Below, piece after piece: positions 34,154 through 44,600 of a stretch of DNA of 64,000 bases. Source of the DNA: JBLMZI01 sp050258755. GTDB lineage: Bacteria; Bacillota; Syntrophomonadia; Syntrophomonadales; DTU052. Both the position numbers and the translations under genes were made by a program. How positions within the stretch are numbered: the first letter of the stretch is position 1; each line of letters opens with the position of its first letter. The stretch lies in NCBI GenBank assembly GCA_050258755.1, contig JBLMZI010000003.1, forward strand, positions 160,128-224,127. The letters are read 5' to 3'. The notes under the pieces were generated by a model, which was given only the letters and a program-made list of their open reading frames with translations, did no database searches and was not told the DNA's origin.

Positions 34154-34993
34154 ATGAAAAAGTGGATGAGTCTGTCGTTAGTCGGTGTTCTGGTGCTCGG
34201 GCTGGTCACTTTCGCGGCCGGGTGCGGCAAGTCGGCCAATCAAGCGGGCGAGCAAAAGGAATTCAGAGTAGGGCTGGAGTGCGGATACGCGCCGTTTAAC
34301 TGGACCCAGGCTGACAACAGCAATGGTGCGGTTCCAATTGAAGGAACGAACGCTTTTGCCGGTGGATATGATGTTGAAATTGCGAAGAAGATCGCCGAAG
34401 GACTGGGCCGGAAACTGGTTATTGTGAAGACGGTTTGGGACGGTCTGCCGCCGGCAGTGCAGTCGGGAAGCATTGATGCGATTATCGCCGGCATGTCCCC
34501 GACCGCGGACCGAAAGAAAACCCTCGACTTTTCGGATGCCTACTATCGTTCCCAGCTGGTAATCGTGGTGAAAAAAGGCTCGGCTTTTGAAAAAGCCACC
34601 AGCATTCAGGACTTCAAAGGCGCCAGAATCACGGCGCAGCTTAATACATTCCACTACAGTGTGATTGATCAGATCCAGGGTGTGGCCAAGCAAACGGCGA
34701 TGGATGATTTTCCCGCCATGCGTGTTGCGGTTCAATCTGGTATTATCGACGGGTACGTATCGGAACGGCCGGAAGGCGTTTCGGCATCGGCGGCTAACAA
34801 GGATTTTGTCATGGTCGAGTTTGCGCAGGGCAAAGGCTTTACTGCTTCCGATGACGATGTCGCGATCGCGGTCGGCCTGAAGAAGGGCAATGCGGACCGG
34901 GAGCAGATCAATAAGATCCTGTCCGCGATCAGCGAGGAACAGCGGACAACCATAATGGATCAGGCGATTAAGAACCAGCCCGCGGCAAAGTAG
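34154..34993 (+). CDS. Polar amino-acid ABC transporter substrate-binding lipoprotein
   Basis: The 279-residue product has a signal peptide with lipobox FAAGC and a family-3 solute-binding fold: FRVGLECGYAPFNW, GGYDVEIAKKIAEGLG, AIIAGMSPTADRKKTLDFSDAYY. This fold binds polar amino acids such as glutamine, histidine, arginine or cystine; the exact ligand cannot be told. AAGGAGT precedes ATG 34154. It is the first gene of a receptor-permease-ATPase operon. Confidence 0.92.
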   Translation: MKKWMSLSLVGVLVLGLVTFAAGCGKSANQAGEQKEFRVGLECGYAPFNWTQADNSNGAVPIEGTNAFAGGYDVEIAKKIAEGLGRKLVIVKTVWDGLPPAVQSGSIDAIIAGMSPTADRKKTLDFSDAYYRSQLVIVVKKGSAFEKATSIQDFKGARITAQLNTFHYSVIDQIQGVAKQTAMDDFPAMRVAVQSGIIDGYVSERPEGVSASAANKDFVMVEFAQGKGFTASDDDVAIAVGLKKGNADREQINKILSAISEEQRTTIMDQAIKNQPAAK

Positions 34994-35019
34994 TTTTCTG
35001 ACTGGAGTGTTTATCATTT

Positions 35020-35805
35020 ATGGCCGGTGATTCATTTTTCGGCTGGGTTGTTGAACTTACGGTACAATACTGGCCCCTCTTCTTAAGAGGGGCCGAAGTC
35101 ACTTTGGTGATTGCGCTGTCAGGCACGATGGTCGGTTTTTTGATTGGAATTTTGATCGGCGTCATCCGCACGATCCCGAATGACCACCAATCCGGTCCGC
35201 TTCGGAAAGGCTTCCTGAAAACCGTCAATTTTCTGCTGCTGTGTTATATTGAATTCTTTCGCGGCACGCCGATGATGGTTCAGGCCATGGTTATTTTTTA
35301 CGGGTACACCGCGCTCACCGGCAGCAGGCTGGACACCCTGCTGGCGGGTTTCTTAATCGTTTCCATCAATACCGGCGCCTACATGGCGGAAATCGTACGA
35401 GGCGGGATTCTTTCGGTGGATAAGGGCCAGTTTGAAGCGGCCCACTCCATCGGGATGACCCATTCCCAAACGATGACCAACATTGTGCTGCCACAGGCGG
35501 TTCGGTTAATTCTGCCGGCCTTGAGCAACGAGTTTGTCATCAATATCAAAGATACCTCGGTACTCAGCGTCATTTCTGTTTCAGAGCTGTTCTTCATGGG
35601 CAAATCGGTTGCGGGCATCTACTTCAGGATGTTTGAGGCGTATTCTATTGTCTGCGTCGTGTATTTTGTTTTAACATTTACGACCACCCGGGTACTGCGC
35701 TATCTGGAGCGGAAGCTGGAAGGCCCTTCGGTGTACACCATTCACGGGTCCCAGACAGTTCCGGAAGCCGAATTCAGGATCGTGGATCGGGAGTTGGAGA
35801 ATTAG
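35020..35805 (+). CDS. Polar amino-acid ABC transporter permease
   Basis: The 261-residue permease has about five membrane helices and the HisM/GlnP signature EFFRGTPMMVQ plus the EAA loop EAAHSIGMTHSQTMTNIVLPQA. Its stop codon directly abuts the next ATG, so it is coupled to the ATPase gene. It forms the membrane channel with that ATPase. Confidence 0.93.
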   Translation: MAGDSFFGWVVELTVQYWPLFLRGAEVTLVIALSGTMVGFLIGILIGVIRTIPNDHQSGPLRKGFLKTVNFLLLCYIEFFRGTPMMVQAMVIFYGYTALTGSRLDTLLAGFLIVSINTGAYMAEIVRGGILSVDKGQFEAAHSIGMTHSQTMTNIVLPQAVRLILPALSNEFVINIKDTSVLSVISVSELFFMGKSVAGIYFRMFEAYSIVCVVYFVLTFTTTRVLRYLERKLEGPSVYTIHGSQTVPEAEFRIVDRELEN

Positions 35806-36546
35806 ATGGACAAGATTCTTGAAATCAGGCATCTGGAAAAGGTATTTGGCCAAAACCGCGTCCTGAAGGATATTAACTTTTCGGTCAGCAAGGGCGAGGT
35901 CGTCTGTATTATCGGGTCCAGCGGCTCGGGGAAATCCACCCTGCTGCGCTGCATCAACCTGCTCGAATACCCGACCAGCGGCGAGATCATCTATCACGGT
36001 GAGAACATCCTTGAGCACGATATGACCAACGCTATGTACCGGGCCAAGATGGGGATGGTGTTCCAGCAGTTCAATCTGTTCAGCAACCTGACCGTACTTG
36101 ACAACTGCGTGGTCGGACAGGTCAAGGTCTTGAAAAAGGACCGGGAATCCGCCCGCAAAACGGCCATGGAGTATCTCGAACTGGTCGGCATGGCGCAGTA
36201 CATCAATGCCAAACCGAATCAGATCTCAGGCGGGCAGAAACAGCGGGTGGCGATTGCGCGGGCTTTGTCCATGGAACCGGAGGCCTTGCTGTTTGACGAG
36301 CCGACCAGTGCGCTCGACCCGGAATTGGTCGGCGAGGTGCTCAAGGTCATGAAGAACCTCGCGAAATTGGGTCTGACCATGCTGGTGGTGACCCATGAGA
36401 TGGGCTTTGCCCGCGATGTGGCTCATCGGGTGGTTTTCATGGACAGCGGAGTCATCGTGGAAGATGATGTTCCCGCGGTCATCTTCAATAATCCGAGCAA
36501 TGAACGAACCCGAAGCTTTCTCAAAAGGATTCTGGAACAAGACTAA
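35806..36546 (+). CDS. Polar amino-acid ABC transporter ATP-binding protein
   Basis: The 246-residue ATPase is of the GlnQ/HisP type, with Walker A GSSGSGKST, Q-loop VFQQFNLF, signature ISGGQKQR, Walker B ALLFDEPTSALDPE and the switch His in VVTHEMGFA. It energises uptake through the upstream permease. A strong terminator follows. Confidence 0.94.
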   Translation: MDKILEIRHLEKVFGQNRVLKDINFSVSKGEVVCIIGSSGSGKSTLLRCINLLEYPTSGEIIYHGENILEHDMTNAMYRAKMGMVFQQFNLFSNLTVLDNCVVGQVKVLKKDRESARKTAMEYLELVGMAQYINAKPNQISGGQKQRVAIARALSMEPEALLFDEPTSALDPELVGEVLKVMKNLAKLGLTMLVVTHEMGFARDVAHRVVFMDSGVIVEDDVPAVIFNNPSNERTRSFLKRILEQD

Positions 36547-36567
36547 AGCCTATCCCATACGATGCGT

Positions 36568-36615
36568 AAAAGGCCGGTTCTTCCCTGAATACAGGGAAGA
36601 ACCGGCCTTTTTGCT
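36568..36615 (+). terminator. Terminator after the amino-acid transporter operon
   Basis: AAAGGCCGGTTCTTCCCTG pairs with CAGGGAAGAACCGGCCTTT, a 19-bp stem followed by further T residues. Confidence 0.92.
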
Positions 36616-36733
36616 TTAGGCATCAGTTCTTTCAAAAAAGCGGCCGCATATCCTACGAAAAAGATAAACAAGATGGAAATGGTATGATATAATATCCATA
36701 GTGGAACTTGGTTTTTCAAAGGAGGCATGCACT

Positions 36734-37231
36734 ATGATGTGGAAGGAATCGCAGTGGGCAAAAGTCGTTTGGACGGTTTTGCGCGTTGTCCTGGGCTACA
36801 ACTGGTTTACCAGCGGATTTGCAAAGGTGTTTGGAGACGGCGCGCCGGTTTGGGTGGGACCCAAAGCGGGGGTTGCGGTCAGCGGGTTTCTGAATGGCGC
36901 GCTGGGGAAAACCGGTGGACCGCATCCTGACGTACAGATGTGGTACGCATGGTTCGTACAGCACTTTGCTCTGCCAAATGCCAAGGTTTTCAGCTACCTG
37001 GTGGCAACCGGCGAACTCCTGGTGGGATTGGCATTGCTGTTTGGTGTACTGACTACGTTTGCGCTGTTTATGAGTCTGTTGATGAACTTCAATTACATGT
37101 TTGCTGGATCGGTCAGCGTCAATCCGTATTTCATCATCGCGGCGATCATTCTGCTTTGGGCGGGTAAGAACGCCTATTACTGGGGCGCAGACCGTTGGGT
37201 ATTGCCCATGCTGAAACGAACTTGCTCCTGA
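36734..37231 (+). CDS. DoxX-like membrane protein
   Basis: The 165-residue protein has four membrane helices and the DoxX/DoxD opening pattern with LRVVLGYNWFTSGFAKV, then ATGELLVGLALLFGVLT. Family members act near quinone-linked oxidoreductases or thiosulfate oxidation, but the function here is not clear. ATG 36734 has AAAGGAGG eight bases before it; the longer frame to 36701 does not. It is a single-gene unit with its own terminator. Confidence 0.82.
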   Translation: MMWKESQWAKVVWTVLRVVLGYNWFTSGFAKVFGDGAPVWVGPKAGVAVSGFLNGALGKTGGPHPDVQMWYAWFVQHFALPNAKVFSYLVATGELLVGLALLFGVLTTFALFMSLLMNFNYMFAGSVSVNPYFIIAAIILLWAGKNAYYWGADRWVLPMLKRTCS

Positions 37232-37258
37232 ACAGACCGTGAAAAAGAGTAAGAGAAC

Positions 37259-37298
37259 GAGGGGCACAGCCGGTAAAGGCTGTGCCCCTCGTTTCTTT
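37259..37298 (+). terminator. Terminator after the DoxX gene
   Basis: CGAGGGGCACAGCC and GGCTGTGCCCCTCG form a 14-bp stem, followed by TTTCTTT. Confidence 0.85.
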
Positions 37299-37314
37299 CG
37301 GGAGGCGGATGGGA

Positions 37315-37361
37315 TATAATATCAAACATAAATATCGAAATGCGATATCGGAGCGCGATAT
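37315..37361 (+). promoter_or_regulatory. padR promoter and overlapping operators
   Basis: A perfect TATAAT lies at 37315-37320. Downstream, ATATCG-N5-CGATAT occurs twice with a shared CGATATCG centre (37332-37348 and 37345-37361). The second repeat runs to one base before the padR ATG at 37363 and contains its Shine-Dalgarno (CGGAG). PadR-family proteins bind such AT-rich palindromes, so autorepression is likely. Confidence 0.72.
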
Positions 37362-37362
37362 T

Positions 37363-37656
37363 ATGTTGAAACAAATGCTTTCCGGATTCATCCGTATCCA
37401 CATCCTGCACCATGCGGCGGTTGAACCGATTTTTGGCGTGGAGATGATTGAAGAGTTAAGGAAGCACGGGTATAAAGCTGGGCCCGGAACGGTCTATCCA
37501 ATACTGCATCAAATGGAAACGGACGGCAACCTGGCTTCCCGGCGAGTCAATGTCGAAGGCAGGATCAGGGTATATTATGAGATTACCGGGAAAGGACGGC
37601 AAACCCTCGAGGAAAGCAAAAAGTGGCTGCAGGAACTGGTTTGCGAAGTCCTGTAG
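37363..37656 (+). CDS. PadR-family transcriptional regulator
   Basis: The 97-residue protein is a compact winged helix: FIRIHILHHAAVEPIFGVEMIEEL, then the diagnostic GPGTVYPILHQMETDGNL and a YYEITGKGRQ wing. It lacks the long C-terminal helix of larger PadR proteins. ATG 37363 lies directly after the paired operators; the longer frame from 37282 would read through the promoter. The FetAB-like genes start 25 bases downstream, so they are its likely targets. Confidence 0.88.
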   Translation: MLKQMLSGFIRIHILHHAAVEPIFGVEMIEELRKHGYKAGPGTVYPILHQMETDGNLASRRVNVEGRIRVYYEITGKGRQTLEESKKWLQELVCEVL

Positions 37657-37681
37657 CTGGTGATTGAAAAGGAGCATGCTG

Positions 37682-38350
37682 ATGGATAACCTACTGTCAT
37701 TTCACGATCTTTACCGAACCATAGGCAGCCGGAACTCCTTTATCAAGGAATCGGGAGCGGTATCCGCCGGCAGAATTCTGTCCGTCAAAGGACCTTCGGG
37801 GGTAGGCAAATCGACTCTGCTCAGGATGCTGGCCCGCCTGATCGAACCGGACAGTGGGGAAATGTACTTCAAGGGACAGCCCTGGCGATCGATTCCGGCC
37901 GAAAACTGGCGCCGGTCGATTCAATACTTATCGCAAAAACCGGTGATGTTCAGCGGCAGCGTTGCCCAGAACTTCGTCATGCCATTTAACACGAAAATCG
38001 GTAAAACATCGGGCGATTACCCGAAGGTGAAGGCCGAGGCGTACATGAAAGCTTTGGATCTCCCGTTGGAGCTTTTGGACCAGAACGCCCAGAAGCTTTC
38101 CGGAGGCGAGGCATCCCGCGTGGCCCTCATCAGAGCTTTGTTGATCGATCCGGAGGTTTTGCTGCTGGATGAACCGACGGCTTACCTGGACGGCGACAGC
38201 CGTCAGAGAGTGCTTCACTTGATCGGTCATTGGGTCAAGCAGCCGGAGCGGGCGGTGATTATGGTTTCGCATAATGGCCAGGACGCAGCCGATCTGGAGG
38301 ATGTTACAATCCTTGAGATGACCTGCAGACCGGGAGGAGGCGGACAATGA
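37682..38350 (+). CDS. fetA: ABC ATPase, FetA/YbbL-like
   Basis: The 222-residue ATPase has Walker A GPSGVGKST, signature LSGGEASR and Walker B VLLLDEPTAYLD. Pairing with a YbbM-type permease identifies the FetAB type, described in E. coli as an iron exporter linked to oxidative stress. AAAAGGAG precedes ATG 37682. The last four bases overlap the permease start (ATGA). Substrate here is inferred only. Confidence 0.85.
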   Translation: MDNLLSFHDLYRTIGSRNSFIKESGAVSAGRILSVKGPSGVGKSTLLRMLARLIEPDSGEMYFKGQPWRSIPAENWRRSIQYLSQKPVMFSGSVAQNFVMPFNTKIGKTSGDYPKVKAEAYMKALDLPLELLDQNAQKLSGGEASRVALIRALLIDPEVLLLDEPTAYLDGDSRQRVLHLIGHWVKQPERAVIMVSHNGQDAADLEDVTILEMTCRPGGGGQ

Positions 38351-39141
38351 ATTACGGCTACATTCAGATTTCTAATCTGCAGCTGGTGTTCAGCGTATCG
38401 CTGGTCGTACTGACCGGAATCGTTTCCGCGCTGCTTCAGTTGGGGCTCCTAAAATCGCTGCTCTGGGGAACGGTCCGCGCATTCGCGCAGTTGACTCTGA
38501 TCGGTTATATCCTGACCTACGTGTTCAAATGGAACCATCCGGCGGTGATCTTTTCATTGATTCTGGTGATGTGTTGGATTGCCAGCCGGGAAGCCATCGG
38601 CCGGATAAAGAATGCGCCCGCCAATCCCATGCGGGTGACTTATCTCTCAATGATTGCTTCAACGTTTATCGTGGGACTCATCGTGGTGGTTGTGATTATC
38701 GGGCCGGAACCGTGGTATTCAGCCAGGGTGATGATTCCGATTTTTGGGATGCTGCTGGGGAATTCGATGAATGCCATCGCGCTGTCCCTGGACCGGATGC
38801 TGAGCGATGTGACCGCACATGCGGATGAGGTGGAGCAGATGCTTTGTTTTGGGGCCACACCGTGGGAAGCGGTCGTTATCCACGTGAAAAAGGCGGTTTC
38901 ATCGGGCATGACTCCGACGTTAAACTCGCTGGCAGTGGTCGGCATTGTCAGTTTGCCGGGTATGATGACCGGCCAAATCCTGGCCGGGATGGACCCGCAG
39001 TCGGCGGTCCGGTATCAGTTTGTGGTCATGATCATGATCGCCGCGGCGGTGGCCATCGGTTGCTTAATGATGGTAGGCCTCTCTTACAAGACAATGTTCA
39101 CGGCAGACGGGGCGCTGGTGGAAAGCATGCGCAAGAATTGA
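38347..39141 (+). CDS. fetB: FetB/YbbM-like permease
   Basis: The 264-residue UPF0014 protein has about seven membrane helices and the conserved features IGYILTYVF, MIPIFGMLLGNSMNAIALSLDR and SLPGMMTGQILAGMDPQSAVRYQ. It is the membrane partner of the preceding ATPase and overlaps it by four bases. With the PadR gene it forms a three-gene operon closed by a G/C-rich terminator. Confidence 0.9.
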   Translation: MNYGYIQISNLQLVFSVSLVVLTGIVSALLQLGLLKSLLWGTVRAFAQLTLIGYILTYVFKWNHPAVIFSLILVMCWIASREAIGRIKNAPANPMRVTYLSMIASTFIVGLIVVVVIIGPEPWYSARVMIPIFGMLLGNSMNAIALSLDRMLSDVTAHADEVEQMLCFGATPWEAVVIHVKKAVSSGMTPTLNSLAVVGIVSLPGMMTGQILAGMDPQSAVRYQFVVMIMIAAAVAIGCLMMVGLSYKTMFTADGALVESMRKN

Positions 39142-39185
39142 TGATCGGCAAGAGAAGCGGCGCAGGCCGCTGATTATGATACGAA

Positions 39186-39221
39186 CAAGCCCCCCCGCCG
39201 GATAACCGGCGGGGGGGTTGC
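39186..39221 (+). terminator. Terminator after the fetAB operon
   Basis: AAGCCCCCCCGCCGG pairs with CCGGCGGGGGGGTT around ATAA; the T-tract is short. Confidence 0.75.
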
Positions 39222-39233
39222 CTTAGAGGAGAG

Positions 39234-41360
39234 TTATAAAATGAAGCGCTTAACCACGTTGATCAGGTTTTCGGACAGACTGGCAAGATGCTGGCTGCTG
39301 TTCGCGATATTTTCCATAGCCTCCGACTGGCCTTTTACGGCAACCGCGATCGTCCGGGTCTCGTTCAGGTTTTCGCCGGCAACGGTTTCAACAGCCGCGA
39401 CCGAATCCTGAAGCCGTGTGCTGGCTTCAAACGCTTTTCGCGCGGCCTCACTGATTTGCTTAATCTGCTGGTTTAAGCCTTCGTTGAGGTGGATGATATC
39501 TTTAAAAACCTGGCCCGAATCCGCAATCACCAGCTTCCCGGTCGCGACCTCCTCGGTTCCTTTGTTCATGACATTGACCGCGGTCAGGGTTTCGTCCCGA
39601 ATCTCGTTGAGGATGAAAGCGATTTCCTGAGCCGCGTGTGCGGATTGCTCGGCCAGTTTCCGCACTTCGTCGGCGACAACGGCAAAACCGCGGCCGGACT
39701 CGCCCGCCCGGGCTGCTTCGATCGCGGCATTCAGCGCAAGCAGATTGGTTTGAGCGGCGATATTGCCGATCGTCCCTACGATTTCTACAATATGACTTGC
39801 TTTTTCGTGCAGTTGACCGATGACCTGACCGGAATGGCCTACGACCTCATGAATGACGTTCATTTGGCTTACGGCCTGCTGGATCGCTGCATTGCCGGTG
39901 GAAGCCGCGGTCACGGTGCGATCCGATTCGGTATAGGCAAGATCTGTGCACGATACGATCCGATTCATGGTGCGGCTCATTTCTTTCACCATATCCGCCG
40001 CCCGGGTACTCGCACCCGCCTGCTCTTCCGAGCCCTGCTGCACACGGTTGATTGCGCTCAAAATACTGGTGCAGGAGGCGGCCGAGTGTTCGGCAGTCGC
40101 GGCGAGCTCCTCGCTGGTTGCCGCGACATCGGTGGCTGAGCCGCTGATCTGATTGACCAGATTGCGCAGGTTATTGACCATACTTTGAAAAGACCGAATC
40201 AAAACGTTTAATTCCCGGGTCTTGGTATCGCGCAAATCCGGGGGGATTAATCGGCCTTCGGCCACCTGGCTTGATGCCAGCGCCAGGTATTCGAGCGGGG
40301 TGGCAATCGACCGGGTAAACGAATTGATCGCAAAAAAGACCAGGATCAGGGTCAGAACAAAAAGGATTAGCGCGGCGTTTAAGACCGGGCGGGCGGCCCC
40401 GTCAATCACATCGGCCGGCACCAATGCGGCCACAGACCAGTTGGCCGTTGACACCGGCGCGAAGAACAGGTACTTGTCCCCACCGAACAAATCCGTTTTC
40501 ACGACCTGGGTGTGCCCCTGAAGCATCGCCCTGGATAAGTCTGCATATTTGCCCTTTTCGATTTTGGAAAGGCTGCTCTTCAAGATCTGCTTTCGATCCG
40601 GATGCACAATGAACTGCCCGGTTGAATCAATCAAAAACACTTCGCTGGCCCTGGGCGGCAAGGCCTTCAAAACTTCCTTTTGTACTGTTGTTAAAAGGAC
40701 ATCCGCGCCGACAATCGCGATCGTTTGGCCCGATCCGCTGTGAACCGGTGTGGCGATGGTGGCCACCGGCTGGTTCGCCTCGGCCGGAAATTCAGGTTCG
40801 CCGATGTAACAGGGAGTCCAAACCGGCGCGTTCTTTTTCAAGGGTTCGTCGTACCATACCCGGCCAACGGCGGTATAAGCCGGATCGTCCGGCTGCCACT
40901 CGTCGTCTTCACTGGTAAACTGCTGGTTTAAAACGCCCTGGGTATACAGAAGGGCTATTTCCGGGTTCTGTTTCTTGATGCGCTGGATTTCCCGGACACT
41001 GTTCCAGTAGACCGCACCTGACTTTTCGCTCTGGCTGAAGTAGCGGTGAGTGGCGTCGGATTCCGCAAGCGCCACAATCACGCCTTGTTTCTGCGTCAGC
41101 CAGGCGTTGACCCGTGAGGCGGTCGTTTCAACCATGGCCAGATACCGGCTTTTGGCCTGGTCCTGGATGATTGAGCTGGTCTGAAAATAGTTGACGACGG
41201 CCTGGATCGTTAGCGCGGCTAAAACCACCGCGCCGAAGAGAAGCAGCATCCGTTTTTTGATCGGTACTGTGGACTGACTGAAGTGAGTTTCTGCATCGGT
41301 TAGGGTGCTGGATCCGGAATGCTCGCCAGCGCTGTTTTTACTGGCCCTGGTTTCCATCAT
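39234..41360 (-). CDS. Methyl-accepting chemotaxis protein with dCache sensor
   Basis: The 708-residue receptor has a polar N-terminal tail of about 35 residues, a membrane helix, an extracellular double-Cache domain (about 60-330, with YTAVGRVWYDEPLKK and FLIDSTGQFIVHPDR), a second membrane helix, a HAMP domain and a signalling domain with the tip motif GRGFAVVADEVRKLAEQS. The tip lies in EIVGTIGNIAAQTNLLALNAAIEAARAGE-type sequence. dCache domains of this kind often bind amino acids or organic acids. ATG 41360 has GGGGG upstream; the ATG at 41393 does not. It stands alone. Confidence 0.92.
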   Translation of the reverse strand: MMETRASKNSAGEHSGSSTLTDAETHFSQSTVPIKKRMLLLFGAVVLAALTIQAVVNYFQTSSIIQDQAKSRYLAMVETTASRVNAWLTQKQGVIVALAESDATHRYFSQSEKSGAVYWNSVREIQRIKKQNPEIALLYTQGVLNQQFTSEDDEWQPDDPAYTAVGRVWYDEPLKKNAPVWTPCYIGEPEFPAEANQPVATIATPVHSGSGQTIAIVGADVLLTTVQKEVLKALPPRASEVFLIDSTGQFIVHPDRKQILKSSLSKIEKGKYADLSRAMLQGHTQVVKTDLFGGDKYLFFAPVSTANWSVAALVPADVIDGAARPVLNAALILFVLTLILVFFAINSFTRSIATPLEYLALASSQVAEGRLIPPDLRDTKTRELNVLIRSFQSMVNNLRNLVNQISGSATDVAATSEELAATAEHSAASCTSILSAINRVQQGSEEQAGASTRAADMVKEMSRTMNRIVSCTDLAYTESDRTVTAASTGNAAIQQAVSQMNVIHEVVGHSGQVIGQLHEKASHIVEIVGTIGNIAAQTNLLALNAAIEAARAGESGRGFAVVADEVRKLAEQSAHAAQEIAFILNEIRDETLTAVNVMNKGTEEVATGKLVIADSGQVFKDIIHLNEGLNQQIKQISEAARKAFEASTRLQDSVAAVETVAGENLNETRTIAVAVKGQSEAMENIANSSQHLASLSENLINVVKRFIL

Positions 41361-41683
41361 CGCAATGCCCCCATTTCCCGTTGTTTCTGTCATTAATTAT
41401 AAATTAGACAGAAAATTCTGGCAAATATTAGCGCGCGGACGCTTGCTTCGGAAGGGTGGTTTGCAGGATAGCGAATGTGGAAATTCACCGCCGGAATACT
41501 CTTCATAGCGGGGATTCCCTGTGAGCAGGCCTGAAGTTGATATATCGGTAAGTTCAATGCAAAAGAAGCAAGCAGGAAGGAAATGAAGTGTCCAAGTTAG
41601 AATCCTTAACCGTGATCTAGACAAAAAAGGTTCCATAAGTACGGAATTATATGGAATGAATACAATATTCAGGGGGTGCTTCG
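41361..41683. other. Divergent intergenic region, with an inverted repeat
   Basis: TTCCATA (41631-41637) and TATGGAA (41650-41656) form a 7-bp inverted repeat with a 12-base spacer just before the SLH gene, a possible operator. No convincing -35/-10 pair is seen, and no gene is supported. Confidence 0.4.
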
Positions 41684-44600
41684 ATGTTCTCGGCTTTGTA
41701 TCGCTTTCCTTCCCGCCGGTCGGCCTGTATTCTTGTCGCCGTATTTCTGCTTACGCTCCTTCCTGTGCTTCCACCGCCGGCCGCGGCTGCGGCCGTTTTT
41801 AAAGACTTGAAACCGGGGTCATCCGATGCCATCTACGGCACGTTCCTGCAGGGCAGAGGCGTAATCGGCGGTTATTCCGACGGGACCTTCCGTGCCCAGG
41901 CGCCGGTCACCCGGGCGGAAATGGCCGTGATGCTGGTCAAAGCCTGTGCGCTGCCCCTGGAACGACCGCAGCGTCCGACCTTTACCGATGTCAAATCGAA
42001 TCATTGGGCTTATGCGTCGATCGAAACCGCCGTGAAAGCCGGTCTGATCAAGGGATATCCAGATGGATTGTTCAAGCCTGAAAGCAGGGTGACCCGGGCT
42101 GAAAGCGCCGCGATGCTGCTTGGGCTTACCCGCTCCTCATCACCGGCTCTCACTATGCCGGCAGCCATTCAGGACGTAAACAGCCGGCACTGGGCCCGCA
42201 GTCTCATTGCGACCAGTCTTTCCGCTGGAGTCCTCACGCCTAAATCAGCAAACCGGTTTGCGCCCGAGACTGCGGCACAGCGCGGTGAAATCGCTTTTGG
42301 ACTTACGCGAATGCTTACCACTGCGCCGGACCGTATGGAGGTTCCGCTGAGCATACTACTGCAGCGAAACTGCGGCGAAGTCAAGCTTTCCGGCCCGTCG
42401 CCGAATCCTATTCAAATCGACAAGGAAATGGCATGCAGCCCCGGCCAGACGATTGAAACCGGAAAGGACGGAGAAGCCAGGCTTTCCTTCCCGGACGGGT
42501 CCAATCTGCTGATGAAGCGGAACACTAAAATCGAAATTATAAAAGCGCGCGGGCAGTCGGTGATCCGGCAGGACGGCAGTCCCGGGGCGGTAATTGATTA
42601 TCTGGAAATCAAGCTGGTCCAGGGAAAAGTGTTTGGCGCCCTGGCCGCAACGTATTTCATTCATCCGGAAGTAACCGCTCCGGCGGCTGTCAAAGGCCAA
42701 TCGGTACCCGGCTCCGCATCGCTTTTTGCCGGGGAGCCGCAGGAACAGCCCAAAACGGTATGGTGGAAAGAAGCGTCCGCCAAACGGGTTAGGGTTCAAA
42801 TGGACATGCCCTGGGGCGTTGCCGGGGTTCGGGGGACCATGTGGGCCAATGCGGTATCCCCCAGCGGCCAGTCGACCAGTGTGGTTGATGGGTCGGTTGA
42901 GGTGACGGCGAATGGCGTATCGGTAGAGGTTCCGGAAGGATCAAGCACGGTCGTAGCCGGGCAGGGTCAGGCTCCGGCGCCGCCCGCGCGAATGCCGGCC
43001 GCGGAGCGCCAGGAATGGCAGGCTCAGCAGCAGTGGGTGCAGGAGACCCTGCAGGCGATCAAGGAAAATGCGCCGGTGATTCAGGAACCACCCGGCCAGC
43101 CGGATCAGCCCCAAACCCCGACTGCACCGGCGGTGGATCAGATTGTCAGCCAGGTGCTCGAATCCTATCAGGATTCGACCACTCAAGGGACATCCGGCGG
43201 TTCCGGCGGCGGCTCAGATTCGGAGCCGGCTCCGGCCCCAGCGGCGTCAGATGCCTCCGCGGCCACCGTAACGCCATCAACGGCGGCTCCTAGCGCAGCA
43301 GTGCCGTTTACGCTTTCAATGACCGGCGTTAAAGATACCGCCGGAAGCTCAATAACCGGTTCGGTCAATGTTCGGGTGCTCAGCAACAATTCGATGGAGG
43401 GAGCCACGGGCGAAGTCTTTAATTCAGCCGTTTCGTTTTCAGCCGGGACGGCTTCGGCATCCATCACGCTCAGCCAGACCGGGGCACAGGTCTTGTCAGT
43501 GAGCATCAACGGGGTAACCGGTTCCAAAACGGTATCCGTGACAGTGAATCTTCCGCCCGCTGTCAGCGCGGTGCAGGTGGCCTGCGGATACAGCCATACC
43601 CTTGCGCTGGCCAGTAACGGCACGGTCTGGGCCTGGGGCAAGAATTCGAACGGACAGCTTGGAACCCTGGCCCCGGCCGATCAATCGGTCCCGGTGCTAA
43701 TTCCCGGCCTAACCAATGTGGTCGCCGTAGCGGCCGGACAATATCATTCAGTGGCTTTAAAGCGCGATGGCACGGTCTGGGCCTGGGGGCAAAACCTGTG
43801 CGGTCAGCTTGGGGATGGATCGCAGACAGACCGAACCAGCCCGGTTCAAGTCACGGGACTTACCGGCGTCGCTAAAATCGCGGCTGGCTATACCCATACA
43901 TTGGCAGTAAAAGCGGACGGAACCGTGTGGGCATGGGGCGCTAACGGTTCAGGCCAGCTCGGTGACGGAACCGCAACCCTTCAAAAAACAGCGGTTCAGG
44001 TAATTGGTCCGGGAGGGGTTGGCTATCTAACCAACATCACCGAAATTGCGGGTGGGGATATCCATACCGTGGCCCGGAGAAACAACGGAGCTGTCTACAT
44101 CTGGGGTGAGAATACGGATGGGCGGCTCGGCCTGGGAACCTTCTCTGACCAGACCACTCCGGCGCTGCTTACCGGAATTCCGGCCGTGATCAAGGTGGCG
44201 GCGGGTTATGGACATACGCTCTTCCTGCACGCGGGCGGTGCGGTTTCCGCAGTCGGTATGAACAACTGCGGCCAGATCGGTGATGGGACGATGATCCTAA
44301 AAACCTCAGTCACGCCCATCGCGGCCTTGTCAGGGATTGCCGGGATTGCGGCCGGATACGAGCATTCCATGGCTTACAGTTCCTCCGGCAACCTGTTTGC
44401 CTGGGGCAAGGATGACCGGGGTCAGCTTGGGGACGGCGCGATCGTAGACAAACCGAATCCGGTTCCAGCGATAGGCTTTTCCGGGATCACCGGTGTGAGC
44501 GGGGGAACTCAGCATACGGTTGCGATTACTTCGACCGGTCTGGTGAGTGCCACCGGAAACAACGTGTTCGGCGAACTGGGCAACGGGTCCGCGACGGAGT

